A stretch of 64,000 nt of DNA, taken from the NCBI GenBank assembly GCA_963755815.1, contig CAVWLF010000003.1:434001-498000 (forward strand). The letters run 5' to 3'. Position numbers and translations under genes: made by a program. This stretch comes from Palsa-506 sp963755815. Its GTDB lineage: Bacteria; Actinomycetota; Actinomycetes; Streptosporangiales; Streptosporangiaceae. How positions within the stretch are numbered: position 1 is the first letter of the stretch; each line of letters opens with the position of its first letter. Shown one piece after another: positions 8,746 to 16,539 of this stretch. The notes below the pieces were generated by a model. It saw only the letters and a program-made list of their open reading frames with translations, was not told where the DNA came from and did no database searches.

Positions 8746-10302
8746 ATGGGCCCGCAGCGGGGCAAGCTCAGCGGCACCGCTGCCGCAAGGCGCTGGCTGC
8801 GCCGGCTGACCGGAGCCGCCGTAGCTGCGCTGGTCGTAGGCTTGCTCGCCGCGGCCGGGTACGGGTTCGTGCTTAAGTCGCTCCCGTACCGCACTCCCCA
8901 GCTAGCGCCGCCTCGCGTCAGGCTGACCGCCGAGGATCTCGCCAGCCTGGCTCAATACCCGGGCGAGGTTCGCGCGGTGCCGGTGCTCGGCTGGCGGGAC
9001 GTGTCGTATCGCCTGGGCAACCTGGTCACTACGCCCGTCCATTTCGCCGGCGAACTGGCAGCGCTCCGTCATGATGGCTTCCGGAGCGTGAGCGTAGGCA
9101 CGCTCGCCGCGCTGGCCGCCGGGCGGCACGTCTCGCTGCCGGCCCGGCCCATAGTGCTGACATTTGACGATGGCCTGGCGACGGACTGGACTACCGTCGA
9201 CCCGATTCTCCAGCAGTACGGCTTCACCGCGGTCGTCTTTATCAACCCGCAGGACGTGGCGCTCAAGAGCCCGTCCTACTTCCTGACCCACGACGAGCTC
9301 AGGGCGATGGCTGCCTCCGGGCGCTGGGAAGTGGGCCTGCAGCTCTCGGGGAAGCAGGCGCCGCTGTCGGCCGTTGCGCTGCAAGCGGCCGATGAACCGA
9401 AGCAGGACATGAGCGCACAGGCGCTTGAATCGCTCCGCAAGTGGCGTAGCGGCATCGTCGCCGACGCAGCTGGCCAGCAAAGCAAGCTGCAGAGCATCGT
9501 CGGCAGCCCCGTCACTGCTTACGCCTGGCCGGTGGCGATAACCCCGGACCCGGCCAACCTGAAGGCGCCGCAGGTGCTATATCCGCTGCTCAAGTCAAAG
9601 TTCGATGTTGCGTTCGGGCGACCCGCCGGCGGCCCGGCTGCCTTCGTCGCGGCCGGCTCGGCGGCCAGGCCATTGCCGCGCCTGGAAATCACCGCCGAGA
9701 GCACCCAGCAGGCACTCGCCGCAAGCCTGCGTTCGGGCGTTCCCAGTCCGCCGCCAGCCGATCCGCTCATGCTGCCATGGAGCGCCGGAGTGGGCAAATG
9801 CCTGCACACCGGGCGGGATCTCAAACTGCGCGGGCACGGATTCATGCTCTGCACGATCGTCGCGGACGGCAGCGAGTGGCGAGATTACCAGTTGCGCCTG
9901 CGCATCGGTTTTGCGAAGTCCGCGAATCTGACCGCCATCATCGAACTGCGCCTCAGCACTGCAGGGCGCATTGAGGTGGCGATCGGACGCAGCGGGGTGA
10001 GCATTAAGCAGCTCGTCGGTGAGCACTGGTCGGTCCTGCGCAATGACGAGGGCCATCGGCCCGTTGCCCGCGACGGTGTCACGCTGTCATTCCTTCGCGC
10101 GGGCTCGCTGCCGGTGCGGCTGAGCATCGGGGGCACCCTGCTGCGCGTCCGGGTCGGCAGCGTGACCACCGAAGTTCGGGTGAGCCCGGCGGTCAGTCGC
10201 GGTGTGATCGCGGTAGGACTCGTGTCGCCCATCCGCAGGCACTCCATCACGTACCATCGCGTGCGGTTCGCTCCGGTGGTGACGCAGACAGCCGCCGGAT
10301 AA
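8746..10302 (+). CDS. Membrane-anchored polysaccharide-deacetylase-like protein lacking metal histidines
   Basis: A 518-residue protein four bases after the previous stop. An N-terminal helix (about residues 25-47, AAVAALVVGLLAAAGYGFVL) anchors it outside the membrane. A PgaB-like NodB domain follows with LTFDDGLATDW. Where the family has the H-S/T-x-x-H metal motif, this protein reads WEVGLQLSGKQ with no histidine, so it is probably catalytically inactive, perhaps a polymer-binding or export factor. Residues from about 350 onward look beta-rich and jelly-roll-like. An alternative is a different enzymatic activity on the same fold. Operon context argues for a role in the same polysaccharide pathway. 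Confidence 0.75.
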   Translation: MGPQRGKLSGTAAARRWLRRLTGAAVAALVVGLLAAAGYGFVLKSLPYRTPQLAPPRVRLTAEDLASLAQYPGEVRAVPVLGWRDVSYRLGNLVTTPVHFAGELAALRHDGFRSVSVGTLAALAAGRHVSLPARPIVLTFDDGLATDWTTVDPILQQYGFTAVVFINPQDVALKSPSYFLTHDELRAMAASGRWEVGLQLSGKQAPLSAVALQAADEPKQDMSAQALESLRKWRSGIVADAAGQQSKLQSIVGSPVTAYAWPVAITPDPANLKAPQVLYPLLKSKFDVAFGRPAGGPAAFVAAGSAARPLPRLEITAESTQQALAASLRSGVPSPPPADPLMLPWSAGVGKCLHTGRDLKLRGHGFMLCTIVADGSEWRDYQLRLRIGFAKSANLTAIIELRLSTAGRIEVAIGRSGVSIKQLVGEHWSVLRNDEGHRPVARDGVTLSFLRAGSLPVRLSIGGTLLRVRVGSVTTEVRVSPAVSRGVIAVGLVSPIRRHSITYHRVRFAPVVTQTAAG

Positions 10303-10314
10303 CGGCGCGGATAT

Positions 10315-10333
10315 CGTTCCAGCCGCTGGAACG
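10315..10333. terminator. Perfect hairpin between convergent genes, likely terminator
   Basis: CGTTCCAG, a CCG loop and CTGGAACG form a perfect 8-bp stem 12 bases after the stop at 10302. There is no T-tract, as is common for actinobacterial terminators. It can act for the plus-strand cluster and, being symmetric, for the convergent gene ending at 10411. Confidence 0.55.
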
Positions 10334-10410
10334 CTCAGGGCTGCGCCGCTCGCCGGTATCCTGGCGCAGCAACCGGCCGATCCTTCATCGGGCCGTGTGG
10401 GCTGCCTTCA

Positions 10411-11259
10411 TCAGGCGTTGCTAACTGTGAAATGGGTGAACTCAAATTCGGCAAAATCGCCGCGCAGTCCCACCCTGCCAGGCTGAGTGATTGGCGGCAC
10501 GTCGCCGACGCCGTTGTCAACTCCCTTCAGCCGGAGCTGGTTGTCGATCCAGAGCAGGATCTTAACGCCGCCCTCGCCATTGTTAACTGCGCTGACGCGC
10601 ACCTGCTCCCATTTGCCGACGACACTCGTGCCGTTAACAGTCGCGAGCGTGTAGTAGGTTCCGCCGTTTACCGGCCCGCCAGGCACTTTCTTCTTGATCA
10701 CAATGACCCCGTCGCTGCGGTCAATGCTTACCACGTACAGCAGGCTTGGGCTCTGATAGCGGAGGAACACGTGAACCCCTTGCCACCCGGGCGTCTGCCC
10801 ATCTGACGCGGGCACGAAGCGCTGCACAAGCAGGCCGAACGACACCGTGACGTTCTGAAAGTCGGTGCGCCGGGTAACGGCCCGGAAAACCGATGAATCG
10901 GTCATCGTCGCGGACCTAGGCCCAGGCGGTCCCTGGTCCGGCACGCCCGTCCAGCCGGCGTGATCATGTACGAAAAGCGACCCGCTCGTGACAATCCAGG
11001 TCGGTGAGCGGACAGCTGCCGGGTTGTGCTGATTGAAGAAGGCAAACTCGTTCGTGACCAAGCCGTTGGGGCCGCTGAAATCATCGACGAGCAAGGGTCG
11101 CTGCTGCATTAGGATCACCACCGTGACGATGGCCACCGCGAGCAGCGCCAGGACCACCCCGGCCTGCCAGGCCCGAAAATGCGGTCGCGCCGAGTGACGA
11201 GCCGCGGCGCGCCGAGGCTGAGTTTCCATTGCGCTGGTGGTCCGCGTCGTTGACCGCAC
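10411..11259 (-). CDS. Single-pass membrane protein with extracellular lectin-like jelly-roll domain
   Basis: A 282-residue protein: basic N terminus, one helix (about residues 33-52, GVVLALLAVAIVTVVILM), then a beta-rich domain resembling concanavalin A/laminin-G-type folds (DDFSGPNG at the start, LRGDFAEFEFTHF at the end), as in DUF1080-like and LamG proteins. GTG 11259 and ATG 11229 (METQPRR) are both possible starts and neither has a strong ribosome-binding site. It is convergent with the polysaccharide cluster and may bind a surface glycan. No catalytic residues could be identified. Confidence 0.7.
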   Translation of the reverse strand: MRSTTRTTSAMETQPRRAAARHSARPHFRAWQAGVVLALLAVAIVTVVILMQQRPLLVDDFSGPNGLVTNEFAFFNQHNPAAVRSPTWIVTSGSLFVHDHAGWTGVPDQGPPGPRSATMTDSSVFRAVTRRTDFQNVTVSFGLLVQRFVPASDGQTPGWQGVHVFLRYQSPSLLYVVSIDRSDGVIVIKKKVPGGPVNGGTYYTLATVNGTSVVGKWEQVRVSAVNNGEGGVKILLWIDNQLRLKGVDNGVGDVPPITQPGRVGLRGDFAEFEFTHFTVSNA

Positions 11260-11455
11260 GCCTTTAATTGTCCGTGTTCGTCATCAGGACCGCAACTTAT
11301 TGGGTGGAATCGAGCGCTAGCTTGGTTGCACGCTGTATCGGCCCGGGTCGAAGTTCGCGGTAAGCCGCCTGCCAAAGCATGATGTAGTCATTAGTTGTTG
11401 ATCGCAACAGTGATCAAACACCCGGCCGCAGGCAACTGACCCGGGACAATCCGCG

Positions 11456-12490
11456 TCATCGAGGTGCTTGTGCCGCGCCCCATGCCCTGGCGAGGCGGCG
11501 CTGCGCGACGGCGGCCGAGCCCGGGCTAAGCCGCTCAAGCGTTCCGACTAGCGCGCAGACCGACGGGCCGAAGATCTGGTCCGGCTTGATGGTGGCCAAG
11601 GCGTCCGCCAGTCCGTGGGCTGAGAGTTTGACCGGGAGGCTGCGCTGGGCCTCGAAAGCATCGCTTCCACCGAGACGGAGTGACGGCAACCGCTCGACCG
11701 GGACGCCCACTTCTCCCCAGCCGATGAAGGTGAAGCCGCCGCCGGTCGCCGGGCGTCCCGCTTCGTCCTCGGCGGGATCCAGGCCGAAGCCAAAAAGGTC
11801 AACGCCCAACAGGTCGACGCCGAGTTCTTCGCGCGCTCCGCGCCGGGCCGTCGCCCACGGATCTACGCTGCCTGCACCGGTGCCGGCAGCACTGGCGATC
11901 ACATCAGCCACGCTGAATGACTCGTGCACGGCCGTTGACCACATGCCAGGGTTGACCGCGACTGACCGACCCCGCTGATGCAGCACGGTCCACGGCTGGC
12001 CAGCGGCATCGAAAGCGACTGGGCAGATACCTACGCCCACGCCTGGATGCTCCAGCGGCTGGAAGCTCCGGGCTGTCCTCAGCGTGGCGCGAATCTGGTC
12101 GGTGCCGGGAATCTCGCGACTCCAGGTCTTGGCCAGGTAATTCGCCAACTCCCCGTTGATCACGCCTCGACACAATGCAGCCGTGAAGTAGCTGGTCTGC
12201 CGGAAGCGCAGCCGCAGGACACCGCCCGCCGCCTGGTCGAGCTGGGGCGGATCACTAATTACTAGCCGCGGCCCGTCAAATAGCACTAGTTCACCCGGGT
12301 ACCTGCCAACCAACTCGCCGAAATGGCGCGTGGCCGCGGCGATCTCCGGGTCGGGTTCAAGCTGCCCGACCAGCCTGCAGTCCAGGGTGGCCGAGGTGTA
12401 ACGGTCGCGCTCGTCGATCTTCGCAAACCCGAACACATGACCGGCGAACCGATATTTTGTCGGCGGCTGAGGCATATGCGCGTTAATCAT
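11456..12490 (-). CDS. Nudix-fold-like protein with degenerate Nudix box
   Basis: A 344-residue protein of uncertain function. The C-terminal half carries a sequence like the second part of a Nudix box, RRGAREELGVDL, where the consensus R-E-U-x-E-E-x-G-U has Gly in place of the first Glu. It is preceded by a strand such as WTVLHQRG, typical of Nudix proteins. The N-terminal half (residues 1-150) is unrecognised. Nudix enzymes hydrolyse nucleoside-diphosphate-X compounds, including nucleotide sugars, but the altered box makes activity doubtful. The start could also be at Met6 (12475). It is divergent from the LuxR regulator gene across the 22-bp repeat array. Confidence 0.65.
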   Translation of the reverse strand: MINAHMPQPPTKYRFAGHVFGFAKIDERDRYTSATLDCRLVGQLEPDPEIAAATRHFGELVGRYPGELVLFDGPRLVISDPPQLDQAAGGVLRLRFRQTSYFTAALCRGVINGELANYLAKTWSREIPGTDQIRATLRTARSFQPLEHPGVGVGICPVAFDAAGQPWTVLHQRGRSVAVNPGMWSTAVHESFSVADVIASAAGTGAGSVDPWATARRGAREELGVDLLGVDLFGFGLDPAEDEAGRPATGGGFTFIGWGEVGVPVERLPSLRLGGSDAFEAQRSLPVKLSAHGLADALATIKPDQIFGPSVCALVGTLERLSPGSAAVAQRRLARAWGAAQAPR

Positions 12491-12728
12491 GCCGTGATGA
12501 TATTTGAGGACTCGAGTATCGACCGCGGCCGGCAGTTAATACTGAACCCGGCGCGCTTGCTCTGAGTTCCCGGCCCAGCGCTGGGCGAGGTTGCCAGCCG
12601 CCAAGAAGTTCTACCATGTGGTGGGCCCGGTACCCGCGAACGCTTCGGCGACGCATCTCGGCTGCCCGCGGGGCGCCGGCCGGGCTTTGCTTACAGCACC
12701 GATCGCGGCGGTGCCAACCCCCAGACCG

Positions 12729-12918
12729 GGGAAGCGATCTGGCCATGCGGACGTAATGATTGCACCATATAGAGGTAACTATATGGCCATGAATACGTAA
12801 TGACTTCGCCGCACAGACGTAATGGCTTAGCCGCGCGAACGTAATAATTTGACCGCACGGACGCCACGATATTCTCGCGACGGGCAGCAATCCGCAACGT
12901 AAGAATTCATGCGCCCAG
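12729..12918. repeat. Degenerate 22-bp tandem repeat array in divergent intergenic region
   Basis: The 531-bp gap between the minus-strand Nudix-like gene and the plus-strand regulator holds units starting ACGTAATG or a variant at 12751, 12773 (AGGTAACT), 12795, 12817, 12839 and 12861. These are exactly 22 bp apart. A weaker unit lies at 12729, and one more (ACGTAAGA) at 12897 after an extra 14 bp. An approximate unit is ACGTAATGATTTGCCGCACGG. Twenty-two bp is about two helical turns, so repeated sites would face one side of the DNA. The array is visibly richer in A+T than its surroundings. It is not CRISPR: there are no unique spacers. Nothing else was recognised in 12491-13021 apart from a short inverted repeat CCTCAT...ATGAGG at 12970-12989. 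Confidence 0.75.
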
Positions 12919-13021
12919 AGTAATTACTGACGGGTGCCGTGGCCGTTCCTCGTTATCCGGACGAGAATTCCTCATTCATCTGCATGAGGACAAAGGCGGC
13001 CCGCCGCCGCAGAGTATTTTT

Positions 13022-13750
13022 GTGGACGTACTGCGGCTGCTTTTAGTGGATGACTACCAGATGGTCACCGAGGCGCTTGCCTCCCGGCTCTCCGCCGCAC
13101 CGGACCTCTGGGTGGCTGGCTGCTGCCGCACCGATGATCCCCGGCTGCCCGAGATCGTTCGCTGGCTGCGGCCGGACGTGATCCTGATTGAGGTGGAGCC
13201 GCTCGGCTTCGCCGCGGCGGAGATCCTGCAGCGGCTACGTGCGGCCTGGCCGCCGACCCATGTGGTTGTGGTCAGCGCGGACCATGACATCGCCCACGCC
13301 GTGAACGCGGCCAGGGCCGGCGCGGACGCGTGGGTGTCCAAGCAGCAGGGCGCGGACGAGCTTGAGACCGTGCTGCGCGGCGTGTGCCTCGGCCACTCCT
13401 GGTTCCCCCCGGCGATGCTCGGCGAGGTACTGCGCGAACTGCGCGACGACGTCCGCAGGGCCAGGGAGGACCCGGATCCGCTGGATGTGCTCAGCCCCAG
13501 GGAGCGGGAGGTCCTTGAGTGCATGACGGAGGGCAAGCGCGGTACCCAGATCGCCGCGGATCTGCTGATCTCCGTCGACACCGTGCGAACCCATACCCGC
13601 AGCATCTTCAGCAAGCTGGAGGTGCACAGCCGCCTGGAGGCGGTCAGCGTGGCGCGGACGGTCGGCCTGCGGCCCAAGGAGCAGTCAGGAACGGCCGTCG
13701 CCCCGCCGCCGGCCGCCCCGGGCTGGCCGGCTGGCACCGGCAGGCAGTGA
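13022..13750 (+). CDS. LuxR-family orphan response regulator with Glu at the phosphorylation site
   Basis: A 242-residue protein from GTG 13022. The receiver domain (residues 1-120) keeps the acidic pair D10/D11 and the conserved lysine (VSKQQG). The phospho-acceptor position is Glu57 (VILIEVE) instead of Asp, so normal phosphorylation is not expected, and Glu may mimic the active state. The C-terminal HTH (LSPREREVLECMTEGKRGTQIAADLLISVDTVRTH in part) is a typical LuxR/NarL DNA-binding domain. No histidine kinase is nearby. Its TGA overlaps the GTG of the next glycosyltransferase gene, so it is co-translated with a polysaccharide enzyme. The 22-bp array upstream could be its target, which is inference only. 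Confidence 0.85.
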   Translation: MDVLRLLLVDDYQMVTEALASRLSAAPDLWVAGCCRTDDPRLPEIVRWLRPDVILIEVEPLGFAAAEILQRLRAAWPPTHVVVVSADHDIAHAVNAARAGADAWVSKQQGADELETVLRGVCLGHSWFPPAMLGEVLRELRDDVRRAREDPDPLDVLSPREREVLECMTEGKRGTQIAADLLISVDTVRTHTRSIFSKLEVHSRLEAVSVARTVGLRPKEQSGTAVAPPPAAPGWPAGTGRQ

Positions 13751-14977
13751 GGGGTCATCTGGCAGGCTCGGGCCTGGACTCAAACGAGGCCGAGCGAGCC
13801 AGCCGCCCGCTGCGGGTTGCGGTCGTCGTCACCCGGCTGGAGGGCGGCGCCGGCGTGCTCGCCGTGCGCGGGGCGCGGGCCATGGACCCCGGGGCCTGTC
13901 AGCCGGTGATCGTGACCGGCACCCGGGACTGGCTGCTCGACGCCGGGGCATCCGGGCTTGAGGTCATCGTCGAGCCCTCGCTGCGCGCGGCGATCACCCC
14001 GCGCAGCGACCTGCTGGCGCTGCGGCGGCTGGAGATGATGTTCCGCGAGCGGAACTTTGACGTGGTGCACACCCACTGCGCGAAGGCCGGCCTGGTCGGC
14101 CGCGTGGCCGCGCGCCGGGCCGGGGTATCCAGGATCGTGCACACCTTCCACGGCTTCCCGTTCCACGAGTTCCAGTCGATGCCGCGTCGGCGGGCCTATG
14201 TGTCGGTCGAGCGGCGGCTCGGCCGGTTCACCGACCTTGCGCTGTGCGTGGGAGCGGTGGTGGCCGCTGAGGCGGTACGGCGTGAGCTGATCGCACCGGA
14301 ACGGGTCCGCACGATCGGCGTGGCGGTGGACGGCCCGGATCGGCTCAGGGCGAGCATGCGAGCCTGGCACGCCGCAGGCGCGCCGGCTCGCTCGCGCCGA
14401 ACTCGGCCTGCCCGCTGACGCTACGGTCATCGGCGTCGTGGGCCGGCTGACCTATCAGAAGGCGCCCGAAGACTTCCTCGCCGCGATGCTGGCGCTTGGC
14501 CGGCCGGACGTTATGGGCGTCTGGGTCGGCGGCGGCGAGCTCGCCGAACGTGTCGGCCGCCGGATCAGGGCGCTTGGCCTGCGCGTCGTGCTGGCCGGCC
14601 ACCGGGCGGACGTGCTGGACGTGCTGCCCGCGTTCGATATCTTCGTCCTGCCCAGCCGGTATGAAGGGCTTCCCACCGCAATCGTTGAGGCCATGATCTG
14701 CGGCATCCCGGTCGTCGCGACGGCGGTCAACGCCGTTTCCGACCTGGTGGTACCGGGCGAGACCGGCGTACTGGTACCGCCGCACCGGCCCGAGGCGCTG
14801 GCCGCCGCCATCCGCTATCTCCTCGACTCGCCCGCGGTCGCTGCCCGGTTGGCCGCGACGGCCAGCGCGCGCCTGGGAACCCGTTACGGCGAGCAGGACC
14901 TACGGACGGCACTCACCGCGGCGTACTCGCCGGCCAGCACGGGCGCCCTAGTACTGGCAAACATTAACTCCAGGTAA
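13747..14977 (+). CDS. GT4 family glycosyltransferase interrupted by a +1 frameshift near 14377
   Basis: The N-terminal GT-B half is read from GTG 13747 (overlapping the regulator stop as GTGA) and carries VVHTHCAKAGLVGR and HTFHGFPFHEF. It runs to a stop at 14418. The C-terminal half continues one frame over: ELGLPADATVIGVVGRLTYQK, SRYEGLPTAIVEAM, then the stop at 14977. Removing one G from GCAGGCG at 14374-14380 restores one uninterrupted protein of about 409 residues. A truncated WecB/EpsD-like or undecaprenyl-linked glycan transferase would be the alternative reading. Either this is a recent inactivation or an assembly error, and similar one-base shifts elsewhere in the window favour the latter. 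Confidence 0.8.
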
Positions 14978-15371
14978 TTTTTACGCTGCGATTTGCTTAC
15001 GTTCGTACGTTACTGTAAACGCCATCGTGTCCTAAGCCGTCATGTTAACGTGCGGAAACGTAGACTTCTTCACCCCGGCGCGCCATAGTGCAGAGGTGCC
15101 GCAATGGGGTATGGCCGATCATCCGCGAGAGCGGCGATCGGGTTGCCCTATAAAGTCGGTCTTAAGAGTAGGGGTTAGCGTGCGCTGACCTGGCGGGAGC
15201 AGGTATGAGGGGCCAGTTCGAAGGGCGGCACTGTGGCCGCGATGATCACCGGCAACGCCCGCGCGCGGCTCGTTGCCTGCTGCCTGGTCCGGCACCCGGA
15301 CGGCTAACGCCGTGCTGCCCGGCTGCCGCGCTCGCCGGGCGGGCTCTCGCCGAGATCGGCCGGTGCTGACG
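14978..15371. other. Intergenic region before second regulator; possible 24-codon leader ORF
   Basis: No standard gene is seen in these 394 bases. On the minus strand, 14981-15002 reads ACGTAAGCAAATCGCAGCG and onward, a 22-base relative of the array unit at 12.8 kb. A small ORF (ATG 15104 to TAG 15178) has GAGG seven bases upstream and would encode a basic 24-residue peptide beginning MGYGRSSARAA. It is unproven. Confidence 0.35.
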
Positions 15372-16133
15372 ATGGCCAGTCTGGTCCTCGGCGACAACCA
15401 GGTCGTATTCCTTGACGCGCTGGCGACTGTCCTGACTGAGCATCAGCACGTGGTCGGTGCTGTGGCCCGCAGCACCGCGGAGATGGTTGCCTTAGTTGGC
15501 CGTGATCGGCCAGATGCGTGCCTGATCGACCGCCACCTCGCGCAGGCTGACGACAGCGAGACCATCAGCCGGGTGATCATGGCGTGCGACCGCACGAGCG
15601 TTCTCGTGCTCAGTGCGGATCCGGCCGCCGATGCGGTAGGCCGCGCGCTGGATGCCGGGGCATCCGGCTACCTGCACCAGTCCTGCGGCGTGAGCGCGCT
15701 CATCTCGGCGCTGGCGCGAATGCTGAGCGGCGAGGTCGTGGTAGACGTCCCGCCGGCCCGGCCACCCAGGCGGCTGCCCCCCCCAGACCTGGCCCAGGGC
15801 CTCGCCGCGCAACTGACCGGCCGCGAGCGGCAGTGCTTGCTGATGCTGGTGGAAGGGCTCGACACCGCGGCGATCGTCGCGCGGCTCGGAATCTCGCGCA
15901 CGACCGTCCGGACCCACCTGCAGGCGGTGCTCACAAAGCTCGGCGTGCACTCGCGGCTCGAGGCTGCGTCCTTCGCCGTGCGCCATGGCCTGCCTGGCGC
16001 CTGGTCCGGGGACGACCCAGCGATCGTCCCGGACAGGATGCGGCCGATCCGGCTGCCGGTCTCGGCTGCGGCGGGAAGGCTCAGGCTGCCGGTACCGCTC
16101 GCGGCCGCTGGCCGGAGGGCGGGCGCTGGCTGA
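15372..16133 (+). CDS. LuxR-family orphan response regulator, atypical receiver
   Basis: About 253 residues from ATG 15372; the open frame upstream is not receiver-like. The receiver keeps a candidate phospho-acceptor Asp53 (ACLIDRHL), but the acidic pair is reduced to D-N (VLGDNQVV) and the usual lysine is absent (GYLHQSCG). Phosphorylation-dependent switching is therefore doubtful. The C-terminal LuxR HTH is intact (LTGRERQCLLMLVEGL, then TTVRTHLQ). It shares the KLGVHSRLEA ending with the regulator at 13022, so the two are paralogues bracketing the glycosyltransferase gene. No kinase is adjacent. It probably controls surface-polysaccharide genes, by context only. Confidence 0.82.
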   Translation: MASLVLGDNQVVFLDALATVLTEHQHVVGAVARSTAEMVALVGRDRPDACLIDRHLAQADDSETISRVIMACDRTSVLVLSADPAADAVGRALDAGASGYLHQSCGVSALISALARMLSGEVVVDVPPARPPRRLPPPDLAQGLAAQLTGRERQCLLMLVEGLDTAAIVARLGISRTTVRTHLQAVLTKLGVHSRLEAASFAVRHGLPGAWSGDDPAIVPDRMRPIRLPVSAAAGRLRLPVPLAAAGRRAGAG

Positions 16134-16188
16134 CGCGGAGTCCCGGCGGGCGGCCCCGGGGCGACGCCGGGCGTGACAGGCTGGGCGT

Positions 16189-16539
16189 GTGATCCTGGGC
16201 ATTGGCGTCGACATTGCGGACATCTCGCGGGTCGGGGAAGCCCTGCGGCGGACCCCGGCCCTGGCCACCCGGCTGTTCGCTAAGGGCGAACAGGATCAGC
16301 CAGTTTCCTCCCTGGCCGCATGCTTCGCCGCGAAGGAAGCCGTGGCGAAGGCGCTGGGGGGGCCGGATGGCTTGCTGTGGACCGACGTGGAAGTGGTCCA
16401 CGACCGCCGCGGACGGCCGCTGCTTGAGGTCTCCGGCAGCGTCGCCGAGGCCGCGGCCAGGCTGGGCGTCCGCAACTGGCACCTCTCGCTCAGTCACGAC
16501 GGCGGCCTGTGCGTGGCGATGGTGGTGGCTGAGTCATGA
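16189..16539 (+). CDS. acpS: Holo-[acyl-carrier-protein] synthase
   Basis: A 116-residue enzyme of usual AcpS length. It transfers the 4'-phosphopantetheine arm from CoA to a serine on acyl carrier protein in fatty acid synthesis. The metal-binding Asp is in GIGVDIADISRV and the second signature is FAAKEAVAKAL, ending with HLSLSHDGG. The GTG start at 16189 gives the standard MILGIGVDI beginning. Its TGA overlaps the ATG of nnr (ATGA), the conserved acpS-nnr pairing of actinobacteria. Confidence 0.95.
   Translation: MILGIGVDIADISRVGEALRRTPALATRLFAKGEQDQPVSSLAACFAAKEAVAKALGGPDGLLWTDVEVVHDRRGRPLLEVSGSVAEAAARLGVRNWHLSLSHDGGLCVAMVVAES

Noticed and set aside
6969..8894. A 641-codon open frame on the minus strand across the deacetylase repeats
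   Set aside because: It is the antisense shadow of the repeated plus-strand modules, very Arg/Gly-rich with no domain or ribosome-binding site; repeats merely repeat its openness.
12729..12918. CRISPR array
   Set aside because: Units are contiguous 22-mers that vary along their length; there are no conserved repeats separated by unique spacers and no cas genes.
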